NCBI RefSeq assembly: GCF_001294575.1
Contig: NZ_CP012676.1
Location: 3,362,001-3,426,000 of the forward strand
Direction: 5' to 3'
Length of the DNA: 64,000 nucleotides
Origin: Pseudomonas versuta
Lineage (GTDB): Bacteria; Pseudomonadota; Gammaproteobacteria; Pseudomonadales; Pseudomonadaceae
Position numbers and translations under genes: made by a program. Positions 10,847 through 21,138 of the stretch are shown piece after piece (positions within the stretch are counted from its first letter, which is position 1; every line of letters starts with the position of its first letter). The notes beneath the pieces are model-generated. The model saw nothing but the letters and a program-made list of their open reading frames with translations, did not search any database and had not been told where the DNA came from.

Positions 10847-13207
10847 TTAGAAAGTCTGGCCGAGGGAGAACTGGAAAACCTGAGTATCGGCGTTATCCGG
10901 TTTCTTGACCGGCATCGCCAAGCTGAAGCTTAGCGGGCCCAGTGCAGTCACCCAGGTCACACCGACACCGACAGAGCTGGCCAAATTGCTAAAGCCGATA
11001 TCGCAATCCTTGGTCTCGCCCTTGCAGTTGGTGTCGAACACGTTACCCACATCCCAGAACACGGAGGTCCGCAGGGAACGCTGATCTTTGACGAACGGCA
11101 TAGGGAACAGAACTTCGACGCCACCCTGGATCAGCACGTTACCACCGAATGGTAGCGGATCCTGATCCGGGTCAGCGATAGTGCCCACGTTACCGGTCTT
11201 ATCAAAACCACGGCTTGGGGTACTGCGAGGACCCAAGGCGCTGTCCTTGAAGCCACGTACCGAGTTGAAACCACCGGCGTAATAGTTCTCGTAGAACGGC
11301 AGACCTTCGGTCGAACCGTAACCGTCGCCATAGCCCAGCTCTGTGTGCAGACGCATGGTGTAGGTGTCGGTCAACGGCTGGAACAACTGGGCGCGATAGT
11401 CCAGTTTGTAGAACTGCAGGTCGCTGCCAGGAATGGTCGTCTCAAACACCAGGCTCTGCGAGCTGCCGCGTGTAGGCAGTACACCCTTGTTCAGAGTCGA
11501 CTCGGACCAGCCTACGGACGCCTTGAAGTTGAGGTACTTGTCGCCTTCACGGTTTACGAAGTCAAAGATCTCGTCAACGGTGTACTGACCTGTACTGATT
11601 TCATCCTGCTGCACGGTCAGACCGTAGGTCAGACGCGATGTATCGCTGATCGGATAGCCCATGCTGACGCCTGCACCCAGGCTGTCCACGGAGTAGTTGG
11701 CTACGTCAACGTCCAGCTCTTTGTAGTCAGTGGTGCGATAGAAAACGTTGTAGCCCAGGCTTACACCGTCCGCAGTCCAGTACGGGTCAACGTAGCTGAA
11801 GTTGTAGCGGCTCTGGTATTCGCTGCGGGTCAGGCCAATGCTGACCTTGTTACCCGTACCCAGGAAGTTGTTCTGCGTGATCGAGCCACCCAGAATCAAA
11901 CCTGCGCTCTGGGCAAAACCGACGCTGGCGGTGATCGAACCCGAAGCCTGCTCTTCTACGGCGTAGTTCACGTCAACCTGGTCGTCAGTGCCTGGCACTG
12001 CCGGAGTTTCAACGTTCACTTCCTTGAAGAAGCCCAGGCGCTCAAGGCGGACCTTGGACTGGTCAATCAGGTAAGTCGACGCCCAGCCACCTTCCATCTG
12101 ACGCATTTCGCGACGCAGAACCACGTCTTCAGACTTGGTGTTGCCGCGGTAATTGATGCGGTTCACGTAAGCACGCTTGCCCGGATCAACCACAAACGTG
12201 ATGGCCACAGTGTGGTCTTCAGGATTTGGCTGAGGCACACCGTTTACGTTTGCGAAGGTGTAGCCCTCGTTACCCAGACGACGCGTAATCAGCTCGGAGG
12301 TAGTGGTCATCAGCTTGCGCGAGAACACCTGACCCGGCTGGACCAGCAACAGCGACTTGATCTGATCTTCAGGAACCTTGAGGTCACCGCTCAGTTTCAC
12401 TTCGCCGACGTTGTATTTTTCGCCTTCATTCACGTTGACGGTGATGTAGACGTTCTTTTTGTCAGGGGTGATCGATACCTGGGTCGAAGCGATATCCATA
12501 TTGATATAGCCACGATCGAGGTAATAAGAGCGCAGACGCTCAAGGTCACCCGACAGTTTTTCACGCGCATACTTGTCGTCATTCTTGAAGAACGACAGCC
12601 AGTTGGTGGTTTTCAGTTCGAAGAGATCAACAAGATCTTCTTCCGGAAAGACGGTGTTGCCCACCACGTTGATGTGCTGGATAGCAGCAACCGTGCCTTC
12701 ATTGATGTTGACCTTCAGGGCAACCCGGTTACGCGGCTCAGGCACCACTTCGGTGTCTACCGTCGCCGAGTAGCGGCCTTGGGCAACATATTGGCGTTGA
12801 AGCTCGTTGCGTACACCTTCAAGGGTTGCACGCTGGAAGATTTCACCTTCGGCCAGCCCCGACTGTTTGAGTCCCTTCATCAGGTCATCAGTGGAGATCG
12901 CCTTGTTACCGTCGATCGTGATGCTGGAGACGGAAGGACGTTCGACAACCGTGATGACAAGCACATTGCCATCACGACCCAGTTGGATATCCTGAAAGAA
13001 CCCGGTTTTGAACAACGCACGAGTGGATTCCACCAAACGGCGGTCATCCGCTACTTCACCCACGTTCAGAGGCAACGCGCCAAACACACTACCGGCGGAA
13101 ACCCGCTGCAGCCCGTTGACACGGATATCAGAGATAGTGAAGGACTCGGCGTGAACTTCGGCGATCATCAGTACGGCGAGAACCGCAGTTAGCAGCAGAC
13201 GTTTCAT
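10847..13207 (-). CDS. bamA: Outer membrane assembly factor BamA (Omp85)
   Basis: Essential beta-barrel insertase of the outer membrane. It is 786 aa with a signal peptide (1-20, cut after AEVHA), five POTRA domains to about residue 420, and a 16-strand barrel. The loop-6 motif VRGFKDSALGP lies inside the barrel, and the C-terminus ends in Phe (FSLGQTF), the usual outer-membrane sorting signal. A frame extension to 13234 is rejected because MKRLLL at 13207 begins a canonical signal peptide. Neighbours are rseP upstream and skp downstream. Confidence 0.98.
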   Translation of the reverse strand: MKRLLLTAVLAVLMIAEVHAESFTISDIRVNGLQRVSAGSVFGALPLNVGEVADDRRLVESTRALFKTGFFQDIQLGRDGNVLVITVVERPSVSSITIDGNKAISTDDLMKGLKQSGLAEGEIFQRATLEGVRNELQRQYVAQGRYSATVDTEVVPEPRNRVALKVNINEGTVAAIQHINVVGNTVFPEEDLVDLFELKTTNWLSFFKNDDKYAREKLSGDLERLRSYYLDRGYINMDIASTQVSITPDKKNVYITVNVNEGEKYNVGEVKLSGDLKVPEDQIKSLLLVQPGQVFSRKLMTTTSELITRRLGNEGYTFANVNGVPQPNPEDHTVAITFVVDPGKRAYVNRINYRGNTKSEDVVLRREMRQMEGGWASTYLIDQSKVRLERLGFFKEVNVETPAVPGTDDQVDVNYAVEEQASGSITASVGFAQSAGLILGGSITQNNFLGTGNKVSIGLTRSEYQSRYNFSYVDPYWTADGVSLGYNVFYRTTDYKELDVDVANYSVDSLGAGVSMGYPISDTSRLTYGLTVQQDEISTGQYTVDEIFDFVNREGDKYLNFKASVGWSESTLNKGVLPTRGSSQSLVFETTIPGSDLQFYKLDYRAQLFQPLTDTYTMRLHTELGYGDGYGSTEGLPFYENYYAGGFNSVRGFKDSALGPRSTPSRGFDKTGNVGTIADPDQDPLPFGGNVLIQGGVEVLFPMPFVKDQRSLRTSVFWDVGNVFDTNCKGETKDCDIGFSNLASSVGVGVTWVTALGPLSFSLAMPVKKPDNADTQVFQFSLGQTF

Positions 13208-13242
13208 GAAGTCCTTTCTTATTCCAACTGGCAATAAACAAA

Positions 13243-13261
13243 CTGCCGCAAAATGCGGCAG
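13243..13261 (-). terminator. Hairpin between rseP and bamA
   Basis: CTGCCGCA (13243-13250) pairs with TGCGGCAG (13254-13261) around a 3-nt loop. On the minus strand it is followed by GTTTGTTTATT. It fits an intrinsic attenuator that lets bamA be expressed partly on its own. Confidence 0.5.
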
Positions 13262-13282
13262 ATTCGCAATTCAGCGAAGTGT

Positions 13283-14635
13283 TTACAGACGTCCCAGATC
13301 GTTGACCAAGGCTAACAACATCACCCCGACCACCAAACTGATACCGATCTGCATCCCCCAACCCTGCACCCGATCCGACAAGGGACGACCACGCGCCCAC
13401 TCAATCAGATAAAACAATAAATGCCCCCCATCCAGTACAGGGATGGGCAACAAGTTCAGAACCCCAAGGCTAATACTCAGATAAGCCAGGAAATTCAGGA
13501 AATCCGCGACACCCGACTGGGCAGAAGCGCCCGCCACTTTAGCAATGGTTATCGGTCCACTCAAGTTTTTTACCGAGAGCTCACCGAACAACATTTTCTT
13601 CAGTGAGTCGAGGGTCAATACACTCATGGTCCACGTGCGCTTTGCACTCTCCCCGATTGCGGCGAGCGGGCCGTAGCTGACCTCGCGAATCATCTCCGGT
13701 GGCAAATCGACACCTTTGACCCCGGCCCCCAGATAACCTGTTGCAGCCTTGCCCTCACCGCGAGCTGCCAGGGTAACTGGAACATCAAGCGCAACCCCGT
13801 CGCGCTCGACATGCACCACAACACGGGCATCTGGCCGGACACGAACCCAATCCACCACTTGCTGCCAGTCGTTGATGGCCTGATCGTTAATCGCCAATAG
13901 CTTGTCACCGGTTTTAAGTCCGGCAGCCTGTGCCGGGCCTTTCGGGTCAAGCTCTGCCAGAACCGCTGGCAACTCGGGGCGCCATGGGCGAATACCCAGT
14001 GACTTGATCGGGTCCGGCTCGTCAGAGGCCTTGAGCCAGTCATGCAGGATCAACTGATGCGAGGTCTCTACGTCCGAGCCCGGGCCGCGCACCGCGATCT
14101 GAATGGAACCACTTTCACCCAGGCGACGGACCAGTTGCAGATTTACGTTCGACCAGCCGACTGTTGGCTCACCATCTATGGAAACGATTTCCTGGCCAGC
14201 CACCAAACCTGCCCGGGCTGCCAGGCTGGCGCTTTCTACGGCACCAATGACAGGACGCACCTGCTGGCTGCCCATCATTGCCAGCACCCAGAAAAACGCC
14301 ATCGCCAGCAAGAAGTTGGCAATTGGCCCGGCAGCAACAATGGCTATGCGCTGACCAACGGTCTTGCGATTGAAGGATTGATCCAGCTGATCGACCGGAA
14401 CCTCGGCCTCGCGCTCGTCGAGCATTTTTACGTAGCCACCCAGAGGAATGGCTGCGATGACAAATTCGGTGCCCTGACGATCATGCCAGCGCAGCAAAGG
14501 CGTACCAAACCCCACGGAGAAGCGCAGAACTTTGACGCCGCAACGGCGCGCCACCCAAAAGTGACCGAATTCATGAAAAGTGACCAGCACACCCAATGCC
14601 ACCAGGGTGCCAACAATCATATAAAGCGCACTCAT
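13283..14635 (-). CDS. rseP: Site-2 zinc protease RseP (MucP)
   Basis: Intramembrane metalloprotease that makes the second cut in the anti-sigma factor MucA/RseA and so releases AlgU (sigma E) under envelope stress. It is 450 aa. HEFGH (zinc ligands His21, His25; catalytic Glu22) is in the first membrane segment, two PDZ domains are periplasmic (about 115-310), and the second metal motif PVLDGGHL is near residue 397. C-terminal membrane helices follow. It lies between dxr and bamA. Confidence 0.97.
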   Translation of the reverse strand: MSALYMIVGTLVALGVLVTFHEFGHFWVARRCGVKVLRFSVGFGTPLLRWHDRQGTEFVIAAIPLGGYVKMLDEREAEVPVDQLDQSFNRKTVGQRIAIVAAGPIANFLLAMAFFWVLAMMGSQQVRPVIGAVESASLAARAGLVAGQEIVSIDGEPTVGWSNVNLQLVRRLGESGSIQIAVRGPGSDVETSHQLILHDWLKASDEPDPIKSLGIRPWRPELPAVLAELDPKGPAQAAGLKTGDKLLAINDQAINDWQQVVDWVRVRPDARVVVHVERDGVALDVPVTLAARGEGKAATGYLGAGVKGVDLPPEMIREVSYGPLAAIGESAKRTWTMSVLTLDSLKKMLFGELSVKNLSGPITIAKVAGASAQSGVADFLNFLAYLSISLGVLNLLPIPVLDGGHLLFYLIEWARGRPLSDRVQGWGMQIGISLVVGVMLLALVNDLGRL

Positions 14636-14679
14636 CTCGTTTCTCCGCGATCCTGTCCGGTTCCGGCAAGCACCACTTG

Positions 14680-15867
14680 TCAGCCGTTACGTTTCAACCA
14701 CTGTTCTGCCCGCATCCGCGCCTTGGTGTCAGCGTCAAAGACTGCTTCCAGCTCGCTTACGGCAACCACCGGCTCACTGTTCAAAACATCTTCAATGATA
14801 CGGGCGATCTGCGGGTAACGGATTCGGCCATCAAGAAAGGCCGCAACCGCTATTTCGTTTGCCGCGTTCAGCATGGCTGGGGCACTGTTGCCCGCCATGG
14901 CTGCTTCACGGGCCAGACGCAAGCAAGGGAAACGCTGCTCATCCGGGCGTTGAAAGTCAAGACGCGCAACCGCAAACAGATCCAGCGGTGCGACACCCGA
15001 ATCAATACGCTCCGGCCAGGCCAAAGCATTTGAGATCGGGGTGCGCATATCCGGGTTACCCAGCTGAGCGAGCACCGAACCATCCACATAATCAACCAGT
15101 GAGTGGATCACGCTCTGCGGATGGATGACCACCTCAACCTGATCCGGCCTGGCATCAAACAGCCAGCAGGCCTCAATCAACTCCAGCCCCTTGTTCATCA
15201 TGCTGGCCGAGTCTACGGAAATCTTGCGCCCCATCGACCAGTTGGGATGAGCGCAAGCCTGATCCGGGGTAACGTGCTCCAGGTCTGCCAGCGGCGTTTG
15301 ACGGAAAGGCCCGCCAGACGCGGTCAACAGAATCCGACGAACACCAACGGCACCCAGGCCACGCGCAAAATCCTGCGGCAAGCATTGGAAAATGGCGTTA
15401 TGCTCGCTATCTATGGGCAACAACACCGAACCACTGCGACGCACAGCCTGCATAAACAGGTCGCCCGTCATCACCAGCGCTTCTTTATTCGCCAACAGGA
15501 TTTTCTTGCCCGCATTCACGGCCGCCAGGGTCGGGCGCAGGCCCGCGGCACCGACAATCGCGGCCATGACCGAGTCAACCTCAGGCGCCGATGCGATCAG
15601 GCACAAGCCCTCCTCACCCACCAACACTTCGGTATCGAGCCCTGCAGAACGCAAGCCAGCCAGCAACTGGCTGGCTGCACGTTCATCCGGCACCACTGCC
15701 ACCTTCGGCCTGTGCACGACACACAACGCCAGCAGTTCGGCGAGACGGCTGTAACCGCTCAGCCCGAACACCTGATAGCGATCAGGGTGACGGGCAACAA
15801 CATCCAGAGTACTCAGGCCAATGGAACCCGTAGCCCCCAGAACAGTAATCTGTTGTGGACGACTCAT
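14680..15867 (-). CDS. dxr: 1-deoxy-D-xylulose 5-phosphate reductoisomerase
   Basis: Second enzyme of the MEP isoprenoid pathway: NADPH-dependent conversion of DXP to MEP. It is 395 aa. The Rossmann motif GATGSIG is at the N-terminus, and the catalytic/metal region includes [19 protein letters not shown]-like [31 protein letters not shown] and HPQSVIHS. The start at 15867 overlaps the cdsA stop as ATGA; a frame extension five codons further upstream is not needed. In E. coli dxr sits between frr and uppS; here it lies after cdsA, the Pseudomonas order. Confidence 0.97.
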   Translation of the reverse strand: MSRPQQITVLGATGSIGLSTLDVVARHPDRYQVFGLSGYSRLAELLALCVVHRPKVAVVPDERAASQLLAGLRSAGLDTEVLVGEEGLCLIASAPEVDSVMAAIVGAAGLRPTLAAVNAGKKILLANKEALVMTGDLFMQAVRRSGSVLLPIDSEHNAIFQCLPQDFARGLGAVGVRRILLTASGGPFRQTPLADLEHVTPDQACAHPNWSMGRKISVDSASMMNKGLELIEACWLFDARPDQVEVVIHPQSVIHSLVDYVDGSVLAQLGNPDMRTPISNALAWPERIDSGVAPLDLFAVARLDFQRPDEQRFPCLRLAREAAMAGNSAPAMLNAANEIAVAAFLDGRIRYPQIARIIEDVLNSEPVVAVSELEAVFDADTKARMRAEQWLKRNG

Positions 15868-16670
15868 GACGCCGCCATCCACAGCAATACAGCAAATACA
15901 GGGATCGCCGCAGTCAGACTGTCAATGCGATCCAGAACACCGCCATGACCAGGCAGCAGGTTACTGCTGTCCTTGATCCCGGACTGGCGCTTGAACATGC
16001 TTTCCGTGAGGTCACCCACCACCGAAATCAATACGATCACGGCTGCACCGACCAGCGCGGCAAACATCTCGGACGCACTCCAGCCGCGCACCACACCGAC
16101 CACAGCAGTGATCAACAAGCTCAGCAACAAGCCGCCAAACACACCTTCCCAGCTTTTGCCCGGGCTGACTTTGGGTGCGAGCTTGCGCTTGCCGAATTTA
16201 CGACCCGAGAAGTAAGCACCGATATCCGCGCCCCACACCAGAACCATCACTGCCATGATCAGCCAGTTACCCAGCGCCATTGCTTTGATCAGCACCAGAC
16301 CCTGCCAGGCCGGCAGCAGGATCAACAGACCGATTACCAGCTTGGTCGCCGTTGTTGACCAATGCACCGACGATTGCGGAAAGGTCAGTACCAGATAAGT
16401 TGCCACCGCCCACCACAAGACCGAAGCACCCAGCACCCACGGTGCCAGATCAGGGAATAGATGCAGGCCAAACAGCAGCAGGGCCACGACCAAGGCAAAG
16501 GCCACTCGCGCCGGCTGGGCTTCAAAGCCCGCCAAACGCGCCCATTCCCAGGCCCCGAGGGTTACAACCAGGCCAATGAACAGCGCGAAGCCGGCCCCCT
16601 CAAGCAGGAAAAAACCGCACAAGGCAATTGGCAGCAAGATAAGAGCAGTAATGATTCGTTGTTTAAGCAT
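15864..16670 (-). CDS. cdsA: Phosphatidate cytidylyltransferase
   Basis: Makes CDP-diacylglycerol from phosphatidic acid and CTP, the branch point for all phospholipids. It is a 268-aa polytopic membrane protein; the C-terminal CTP-transferase signature [20 protein letters not shown] and the preceding [10 protein letters not shown] are intact. It overlaps uppS by one base (TAATG) and dxr by four, so it is translated in a tightly coupled set. Confidence 0.97.
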   Translation of the reverse strand: MLKQRIITALILLPIALCGFFLLEGAGFALFIGLVVTLGAWEWARLAGFEAQPARVAFALVVALLLFGLHLFPDLAPWVLGASVLWWAVATYLVLTFPQSSVHWSTTATKLVIGLLILLPAWQGLVLIKAMALGNWLIMAVMVLVWGADIGAYFSGRKFGKRKLAPKVSPGKSWEGVFGGLLLSLLITAVVGVVRGWSASEMFAALVGAAVIVLISVVGDLTESMFKRQSGIKDSSNLLPGHGGVLDRIDSLTAAIPVFAVLLWMAAS

Positions 16671-17425
16671 TAAACCCGGGCTCCAGCCTCAACCTGCTCG
16701 CTCGTTTTACCGAAACGTCGCTGGCGAGAAGCGAAATCAGCCAATGCATGACGCATGGCTTCGTGTTTGAAGTCCGGCCAGAACAGGTCGGAGAAGTACA
16801 ACTCGGAATAGGCCAGCTGCCACAGCAAAAAATTGCTGATGCGATGCTCGCCACCGGTGCGGATACACAGATCCGGCAAAGGCAAATCACCCGTTACCAG
16901 GCAGGTTTGCAACAAGGCCGGAGTGATCTCTTCTGGCTGCAATTGCCCCGCCTGAACCTGACGAGCCAGTTGCTGCGCAGCCTGTGCGATGTCCCACTGA
17001 CCACCATAGTTGGCAGCAATCTGCAGCACAAAGCGATCGGAGCCCACGGTCATTTCTTCCGCTTCACGCATCGCCTTCTGTAGATCGGGATGAAAGCGTG
17101 AGCGGTCGCCAATGATCCGCAGACTGATGTTGTTTTCATTGAGGCGCTTGGCCTCACGACGCAGTGCCCTGAAGAACAAATCCATCAAGGCACTGACTTC
17201 AGCTGCCGGGCGCTGCCAGTTTTCACTAGAAAACGCGAACAGCGTAAGCACCTCGACCTTGGCCTTGGCACATACTTCAATCACTGCACGAACTGCGTCC
17301 ACTCCCGCTTTATGCCCGGCAACACCCGGCAAAAAGCGTTTTTTCGCCCAGCGATTATTACCATCCATGATGATCGCGACGTGTCGCGGCACCGATGAAG
17401 GTTCAGCCTGCTTGGTCTTTTCCAT
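16670..17425 (-). CDS. uppS: Undecaprenyl diphosphate synthase (cis-prenyltransferase)
   Basis: Condenses eight isopentenyl diphosphates onto farnesyl diphosphate to make the C55 carrier for peptidoglycan and O-antigen. It is 251 aa. The substrate-binding IIMDGNNRWAKKR (Asp21) is present; the second Asn in place of the more usual Gly is what I recall for pseudomonads. FAFSSENWQRP and DLCIRTGGEHRISNFLLWQ follow. It is 15 bp after frr. Confidence 0.97.
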   Translation of the reverse strand: MEKTKQAEPSSVPRHVAIIMDGNNRWAKKRFLPGVAGHKAGVDAVRAVIEVCAKAKVEVLTLFAFSSENWQRPAAEVSALMDLFFRALRREAKRLNENNISLRIIGDRSRFHPDLQKAMREAEEMTVGSDRFVLQIAANYGGQWDIAQAAQQLARQVQAGQLQPEEITPALLQTCLVTGDLPLPDLCIRTGGEHRISNFLLWQLAYSELYFSDLFWPDFKHEAMRHALADFASRQRRFGKTSEQVEAGARV

Positions 17426-17440
17426 AAAACGCCCAGACCC

Positions 17441-17998
17441 TTATACGGCCATCAGGTCCGCTTCTTTCTGCTTGGTGGCGGTTTCGATATCAGCTACTGC
17501 CTTGTCGGTCAGCTTCTGAATATCATCAGCGGCACGACGCTCTTCGTCTTCGCTGATTTCCTTTTCCTTGACCAGATCTTTCAACTGGCTCAGGGCATCG
17601 CGACGAATGTTACGCACGGCGATGCGGGCATCTTCAGCCGCGTCACGCGCCTGCTTGGCGAACACCTTGCGGGTTTCTTCAGTCAGGGCAGGCATGGAGA
17701 TCAGCAGCAATTCGCCCAGGTTGGTCGGATTGAGGTTCAGACCCGCGCTCTGGATTGCCTTGTCTACCGCGCCAAGCATATTGCGCTCGAACGCGACAAC
17801 TTGCAGGGTACGGGAGTCTTTAACGGTGATGTTCGCTACCTGGCTGATCGGAGTATCCGAACCGTAGTAAGGCACCATCACGCTGCCCAGGATGCTCGGG
17901 TGCGCCTTGCCGGTACGAATCTGGCCAAATGCGTGGGACAGAGACTCCAGCGATTTCTGCATGCGCGTTTGAGCGTCTTTTTTGATTTCGTTGATCAT
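17441..17998 (-). CDS. frr: Ribosome recycling factor
   Basis: Splits post-termination ribosomes together with EF-G. It is 185 aa, the standard length: a three-helix bundle with an inserted beta domain ([22 protein letters not shown]) and a C-terminal helix rich in Lys/Glu. It overlaps the pyrH stop as ATGA (17995-17998). Confidence 0.97.
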   Translation of the reverse strand: MINEIKKDAQTRMQKSLESLSHAFGQIRTGKAHPSILGSVMVPYYGSDTPISQVANITVKDSRTLQVVAFERNMLGAVDKAIQSAGLNLNPTNLGELLLISMPALTEETRKVFAKQARDAAEDARIAVRNIRRDALSQLKDLVKEKEISEDEERRAADDIQKLTDKAVADIETATKQKEADLMAV

Positions 17999-18738
17999 TG
18001 TTGACCTTCCTCGATCAGAGTGCCTTCAGCGCCGCCGTGGACAATATTAAGCAGGGCGCCGGGCTTGTTCATGTTAAATACACGCAATGGCATTTTGTGG
18101 TCGCGGCACAGGCAGATAGCCGTCAGGTCCATTACACCCAGCTTGCGATCCAGCACTTCATCATAAGTCAGATGATCGAACTTCTCGGCATGCGGGTCTT
18201 TGAATGGATCTGCGGTATACACGCCGTCAACCTTGGTTGCCTTGAGCACCACATCAGCGTCAATTTCAATGGCACGCAAGCAAGCAGCCGAATCCGTCGT
18301 AAAGAACGGGTTACCGGTACCTGCTGCAAAAATCACCACGTCCTTGGCGTTCAGGTGGCGCATGGCCTTGCGACGATCGTAATGATCAGTCACGCCCACC
18401 ATGGAAATGGCCGACATTACGATGGCGGAGATATTCGCACGTTCCAGCGCGTCGCGCATGGCCAGGGCGTTCATCACGGTTGCCAGCATGCCCATATGGT
18501 CGCCTGTAACCCGATCCATACCTGCAGCACTCAGCGCAGCGCCACGGAACAGGTTGCCACCACCAATCACCAACCCTACCTGAACACCGATACCGACCAG
18601 TTGGCCGACTTCCAGTGCCATGCGGTCGAGTACCTTGGGGTCGATCCCGAACTCTTCAGAGCCCATCAGGGCTTCGCCGCTTAGCTTGAGTAGAATGCGT
18701 TTATAGCGAGCTTGATAACCACTGCCCTGCTGAGCCAT
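17995..18738 (-). CDS. pyrH: UMP kinase
   Basis: Bacterial hexameric UMP kinase of the amino-acid-kinase fold, making UDP for nucleotide and cell-wall synthesis. It is 247 aa with [12 protein letters not shown] at the N-terminus, [10 protein letters not shown], and the nucleotide-binding [20 protein letters not shown] segment. A good ribosome-binding site (AGGAGAG) precedes the ATG at 18738. It lies about 200 bp downstream of the tsf terminator, so it likely has its own promoter. Confidence 0.97.
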   Translation of the reverse strand: MAQQGSGYQARYKRILLKLSGEALMGSEEFGIDPKVLDRMALEVGQLVGIGVQVGLVIGGGNLFRGAALSAAGMDRVTGDHMGMLATVMNALAMRDALERANISAIVMSAISMVGVTDHYDRRKAMRHLNAKDVVIFAAGTGNPFFTTDSAACLRAIEIDADVVLKATKVDGVYTADPFKDPHAEKFDHLTYDEVLDRKLGVMDLTAICLCRDHKMPLRVFNMNKPGALLNIVHGGAEGTLIEEGQQ

Positions 18739-18885
18739 TGCGAATCTCTCCTGCCGCGTTTTATAAAAAATCTGTGCGAGGCTGTTTACAGCCCGCGCTT
18801 ACTCTAGCTTGGCACTGCACAGCAGCACCATCGGAACACTAATTTGTAAACCGGTTCCGCCGGGAAGGGAAAATACCTACCCATT

Positions 18886-18921
18886 TGAAAAGAGGCTGCG
18901 CGCGTGAGCGGGCAGCCTCTT
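18886..18921 (-). terminator. Intrinsic terminator of the rpsB-tsf unit
   Basis: AGAGGCTGC (18891-18899) and GCAGCCTCT (18912-18920) form a 9-bp stem. On the minus strand it is followed by TTTTC. It sits directly downstream of tsf and separates translation genes from pyrH. Confidence 0.75.
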
Positions 18922-18944
18922 CGGGTCGACAGTTTAGAACCGTC

Positions 18945-19814
18945 TTATTGCTTGCTTGCAGCCACTTGTGCAGCAACTTCAGCAGCGAAGTCATCAACTG
19001 GCTTCTCGATGCCGTCGCCTACTTTGAAGTAGGTGAAGGAAACGATTTCAGCGCCGGCTTTCTTGGCCAGTTCGCCGACCTTGATTTCCGGGTTCTTAAC
19101 GAAAGCTTGTTCAACCAGGCTGGCTTCAGCCAGGAACTTGCTGATACGACCGGCAACCATTTTTTCAACGATTTCTGCTGGCTTGCCTTTGATCTTGTCT
19201 TCGTTGAGGCTCATGAACACGGCTTTTTCGCGTTCGATAGCGTCAGCGGAAACTTGCGACGGCAGCAGGAACTCAGGGTTGCTTGCAGCTACGTGCATGG
19301 CGATGTCACGTGCCAGCTCGGCGTTGCCGCCTTTGAGTGCAACCACAACACCGATTTTGTTGCCGTGCAGGTAAGCATCAACAACGTCACCTTCGATGCG
19401 GGCCAGGCGACGGATGTTTACGTTCTCGCCTACTTTACCAACCAGAACCAGACGATCAGCTTCTTGCGAAGCGATCAGCGGAGCTGCGTCGGTCAGCTTG
19501 TCAGCGAAAGCTTTTTCTACGCTGTCAGCAACGAATTTTTTGAAGTCGTCTTGCAGAGCCAGGAAGTCGGTTTGCGAGTTAACTTCAAGAATAACGGCAG
19601 ATTTGCCATCTTCAGCAACTTTAACTGCGATAGCGCCTTCAGCAGCAACGTTGCCTGCTTTTTTGGCAGCCTTGATGGCGCCCGAAGCACGCATGTCATC
19701 AATGGCTTTTTCGATGTCGCCGCCAGCCTTGGTCAAGGCTTTCTTGCAATCCATCATGCCTTCGCCGGTACGCTCACGCAGTTCTTTAACCAACGCTGCA
19801 GTAATCTCTGCCAT
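18945..19814 (-). CDS. tsf: Elongation factor Ts
   Basis: Nucleotide exchange factor for EF-Tu. It is 289 aa from MAEITAALVKELRERTG; the frame opens 11 codons earlier, but the family always starts at MAEIT. The N-terminal UBA-like domain, the TDF motif (NSQTDFLA) that contacts EF-Tu, two core subdomains and a coiled-coil-like C-terminus are all recognisable. It is separated from rpsB by about 200 bp with an attenuator hairpin. Confidence 0.97.
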   Translation of the reverse strand: MAEITAALVKELRERTGEGMMDCKKALTKAGGDIEKAIDDMRASGAIKAAKKAGNVAAEGAIAVKVAEDGKSAVILEVNSQTDFLALQDDFKKFVADSVEKAFADKLTDAAPLIASQEADRLVLVGKVGENVNIRRLARIEGDVVDAYLHGNKIGVVVALKGGNAELARDIAMHVAASNPEFLLPSQVSADAIEREKAVFMSLNEDKIKGKPAEIVEKMVAGRISKFLAEASLVEQAFVKNPEIKVGELAKKAGAEIVSFTYFKVGDGIEKPVDDFAAEVAAQVAASKQ

Positions 19815-19964
19815 TTCAAAATTCCTCTTGGATAGGTTTTCAACCATTCCACCCGACCGAACGGGCGTTCAATTCGTGTGAAGCAGGCCTCGATGCAACC
19901 CTGTCAGCCACAATCTGAAACAGCAACGGCAGGGCAACTTCCAACAAATGGATTTCGAGGTGGC

Positions 19965-19989
19965 AAAAAGGGGGCCAAGCCCCCTTTTT
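19965..19989 (-). terminator. rpsB-tsf intergenic terminator/attenuator
   Basis: AAAAAGGGGGC (from 19965) and its complement GCCCCCTTTTT (to 19989) flank a short loop. It is a symmetrical, very strong hairpin with T-runs on both strands. Placed between rpsB and tsf, it would lower tsf relative to rpsB, as known for this operon in E. coli. Confidence 0.75.
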
Positions 19990-20020
19990 GCGTACTGAGT
20001 AAACGCTAGGCGTTAATTAC

Positions 20021-20764
20021 TCAGCCTTCAACTACCGCTGCAGCCGGAGCTTCTTCGACGAAAACGTCGGTGCCGCCAGCAACGTGGTTACGGCCTTTGA
20101 TCACAGCATCAGCCATCGCACCCATGTACAGCTGGATAGCGCGGATTGCGTCATCGTTACCCGGGATGATGTAGTCAACACCTTCTGGGCTGCTGTTGGT
20201 ATCGACAACGCCGATAACCGGGATACCCAACTTGTTAGCTTCGGTGATCGCGATACGCTCGTGGTCAACGTCGATAACGAACAGTGCGTCAGGCAGACCG
20301 CCCATGTCCTTGATACCACCCAGGCTACGATCCAGCTTTTCCAGATCGCGAGTGCGCATCAGCGCCTCTTTCTTGGTCAGCTTGGCGAAAGTACCGTCTT
20401 CTGCCTGGATTTCAAGGTCACGCAGACGCTTGATGGAAGCACGGATGGTTTTGAAGTTGGTGAGCATGCCGCCCAACCAGCGGTGATCGACGTACGGCGA
20501 ACCGCAACGGGTTGCTTCTTCAGCAACGATCTTGCCAGCGGAACGCTTGGTGCCGACGAACAGAATCTTGTTTTTGCCCTGGGCCAGACGCTCTACGAAA
20601 GTCAGAGCTTCGTTGAACATTGGCAGGGTTTTTTCAAGGTTGATGATGTGGATCTTGTTACGCGCGCCAAAGATGTACTTACCCATCTTCGGGTTCCAGT
20701 AACGGGTTTGGTGACCGAAGTGCACACCGGCCTTCAGCATATCGCGCATGTTGACTTGGGACAT
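20021..20764 (-). CDS. rpsB: 30S ribosomal protein S2
   Basis: Small-subunit protein needed for S1 binding. It is 247 aa: [20 protein letters not shown] at the N-terminus, then a coiled-coil insertion and the flavodoxin-like core with [20 protein letters not shown] and [19 protein letters not shown]. An AAGGA ribosome-binding site precedes the ATG at 20764. It is first gene of the rpsB-tsf unit; its roughly 130-nt leader holds an inverted repeat (see the leader entry). Confidence 0.98.
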   Translation of the reverse strand: MSQVNMRDMLKAGVHFGHQTRYWNPKMGKYIFGARNKIHIINLEKTLPMFNEALTFVERLAQGKNKILFVGTKRSAGKIVAEEATRCGSPYVDHRWLGGMLTNFKTIRASIKRLRDLEIQAEDGTFAKLTKKEALMRTRDLEKLDRSLGGIKDMGGLPDALFVIDVDHERIAITEANKLGIPVIGVVDTNSSPEGVDYIIPGNDDAIRAIQLYMGAMADAVIKGRNHVAGGTDVFVEEAPAAAVVEG

Positions 20765-20795
20765 GGTAGTTCCTTAATAAGTCGGGTTAGGCCTC

Positions 20796-20861
20796 CACGT
20801 ATCCCAACGACCAACCAGCAGCTTCGAGCTGAAGGCACCCAGGTCATCGTGTCGATACGTG
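20796..20861 (-). ncRNA. Candidate structured rpsB leader (S2 autoregulatory element)
   Basis: In the rpsB 5' UTR, CACGTATC (20796-20803) and GATACGTG (20854-20861) are perfect 8-bp inverted repeats. They enclose a small hairpin with 5-bp arms (CAGCT/AGCTG, 20819-20831). The element ends about 30 nt before the rpsB ATG. S2 of gammaproteobacteria represses its own mRNA through a conserved leader; the position and shape fit, but I cannot run a covariance search. Confidence 0.5.
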
Positions 20862-20904
20862 TGTGGGTTTGTGCTTAGCGGGCTATACCCGGAAAGCGGC
20901 GCAT

Positions 20905-20910
20905 TTTATA
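20905..20910 (-). promoter_or_regulatory. Predicted -10 box of the rpsB promoter
   Basis: The minus strand reads TGTGGTATAAAATGCG here. TATAAA is a near-consensus -10 with a TG two bases upstream region, about 140 nt before the rpsB start. The matching -35 is poor (TTCGTT at 17-nt spacing). The rest of the 374-bp rpsB-map gap (20765-21138) holds the two divergent leaders and no gene that I can see; a TAGAAT at 21053-21058 could be the map -10. Confidence 0.5.
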
Positions 20911-21138
20911 CCACAAGATGCGCAAAAAACGAAACACGGATTCAGACTTTCTTCCTCGCCCTTTTTGCACAGGGTCCGCAATAGAGCCAGAATGCCCCAT
21001 TCTATTAAGAGAAGCGATGGCGAGAGGCTCATGATTATCGCCGACCGTCTGTTAGAATCGCATTTTTATGGCGGTGTGCAGCACCACAGCCCCCCCCGAA
21101 ATCCTGATGATGAGCGCCAACGCGCGAAGAGAGCCCGA

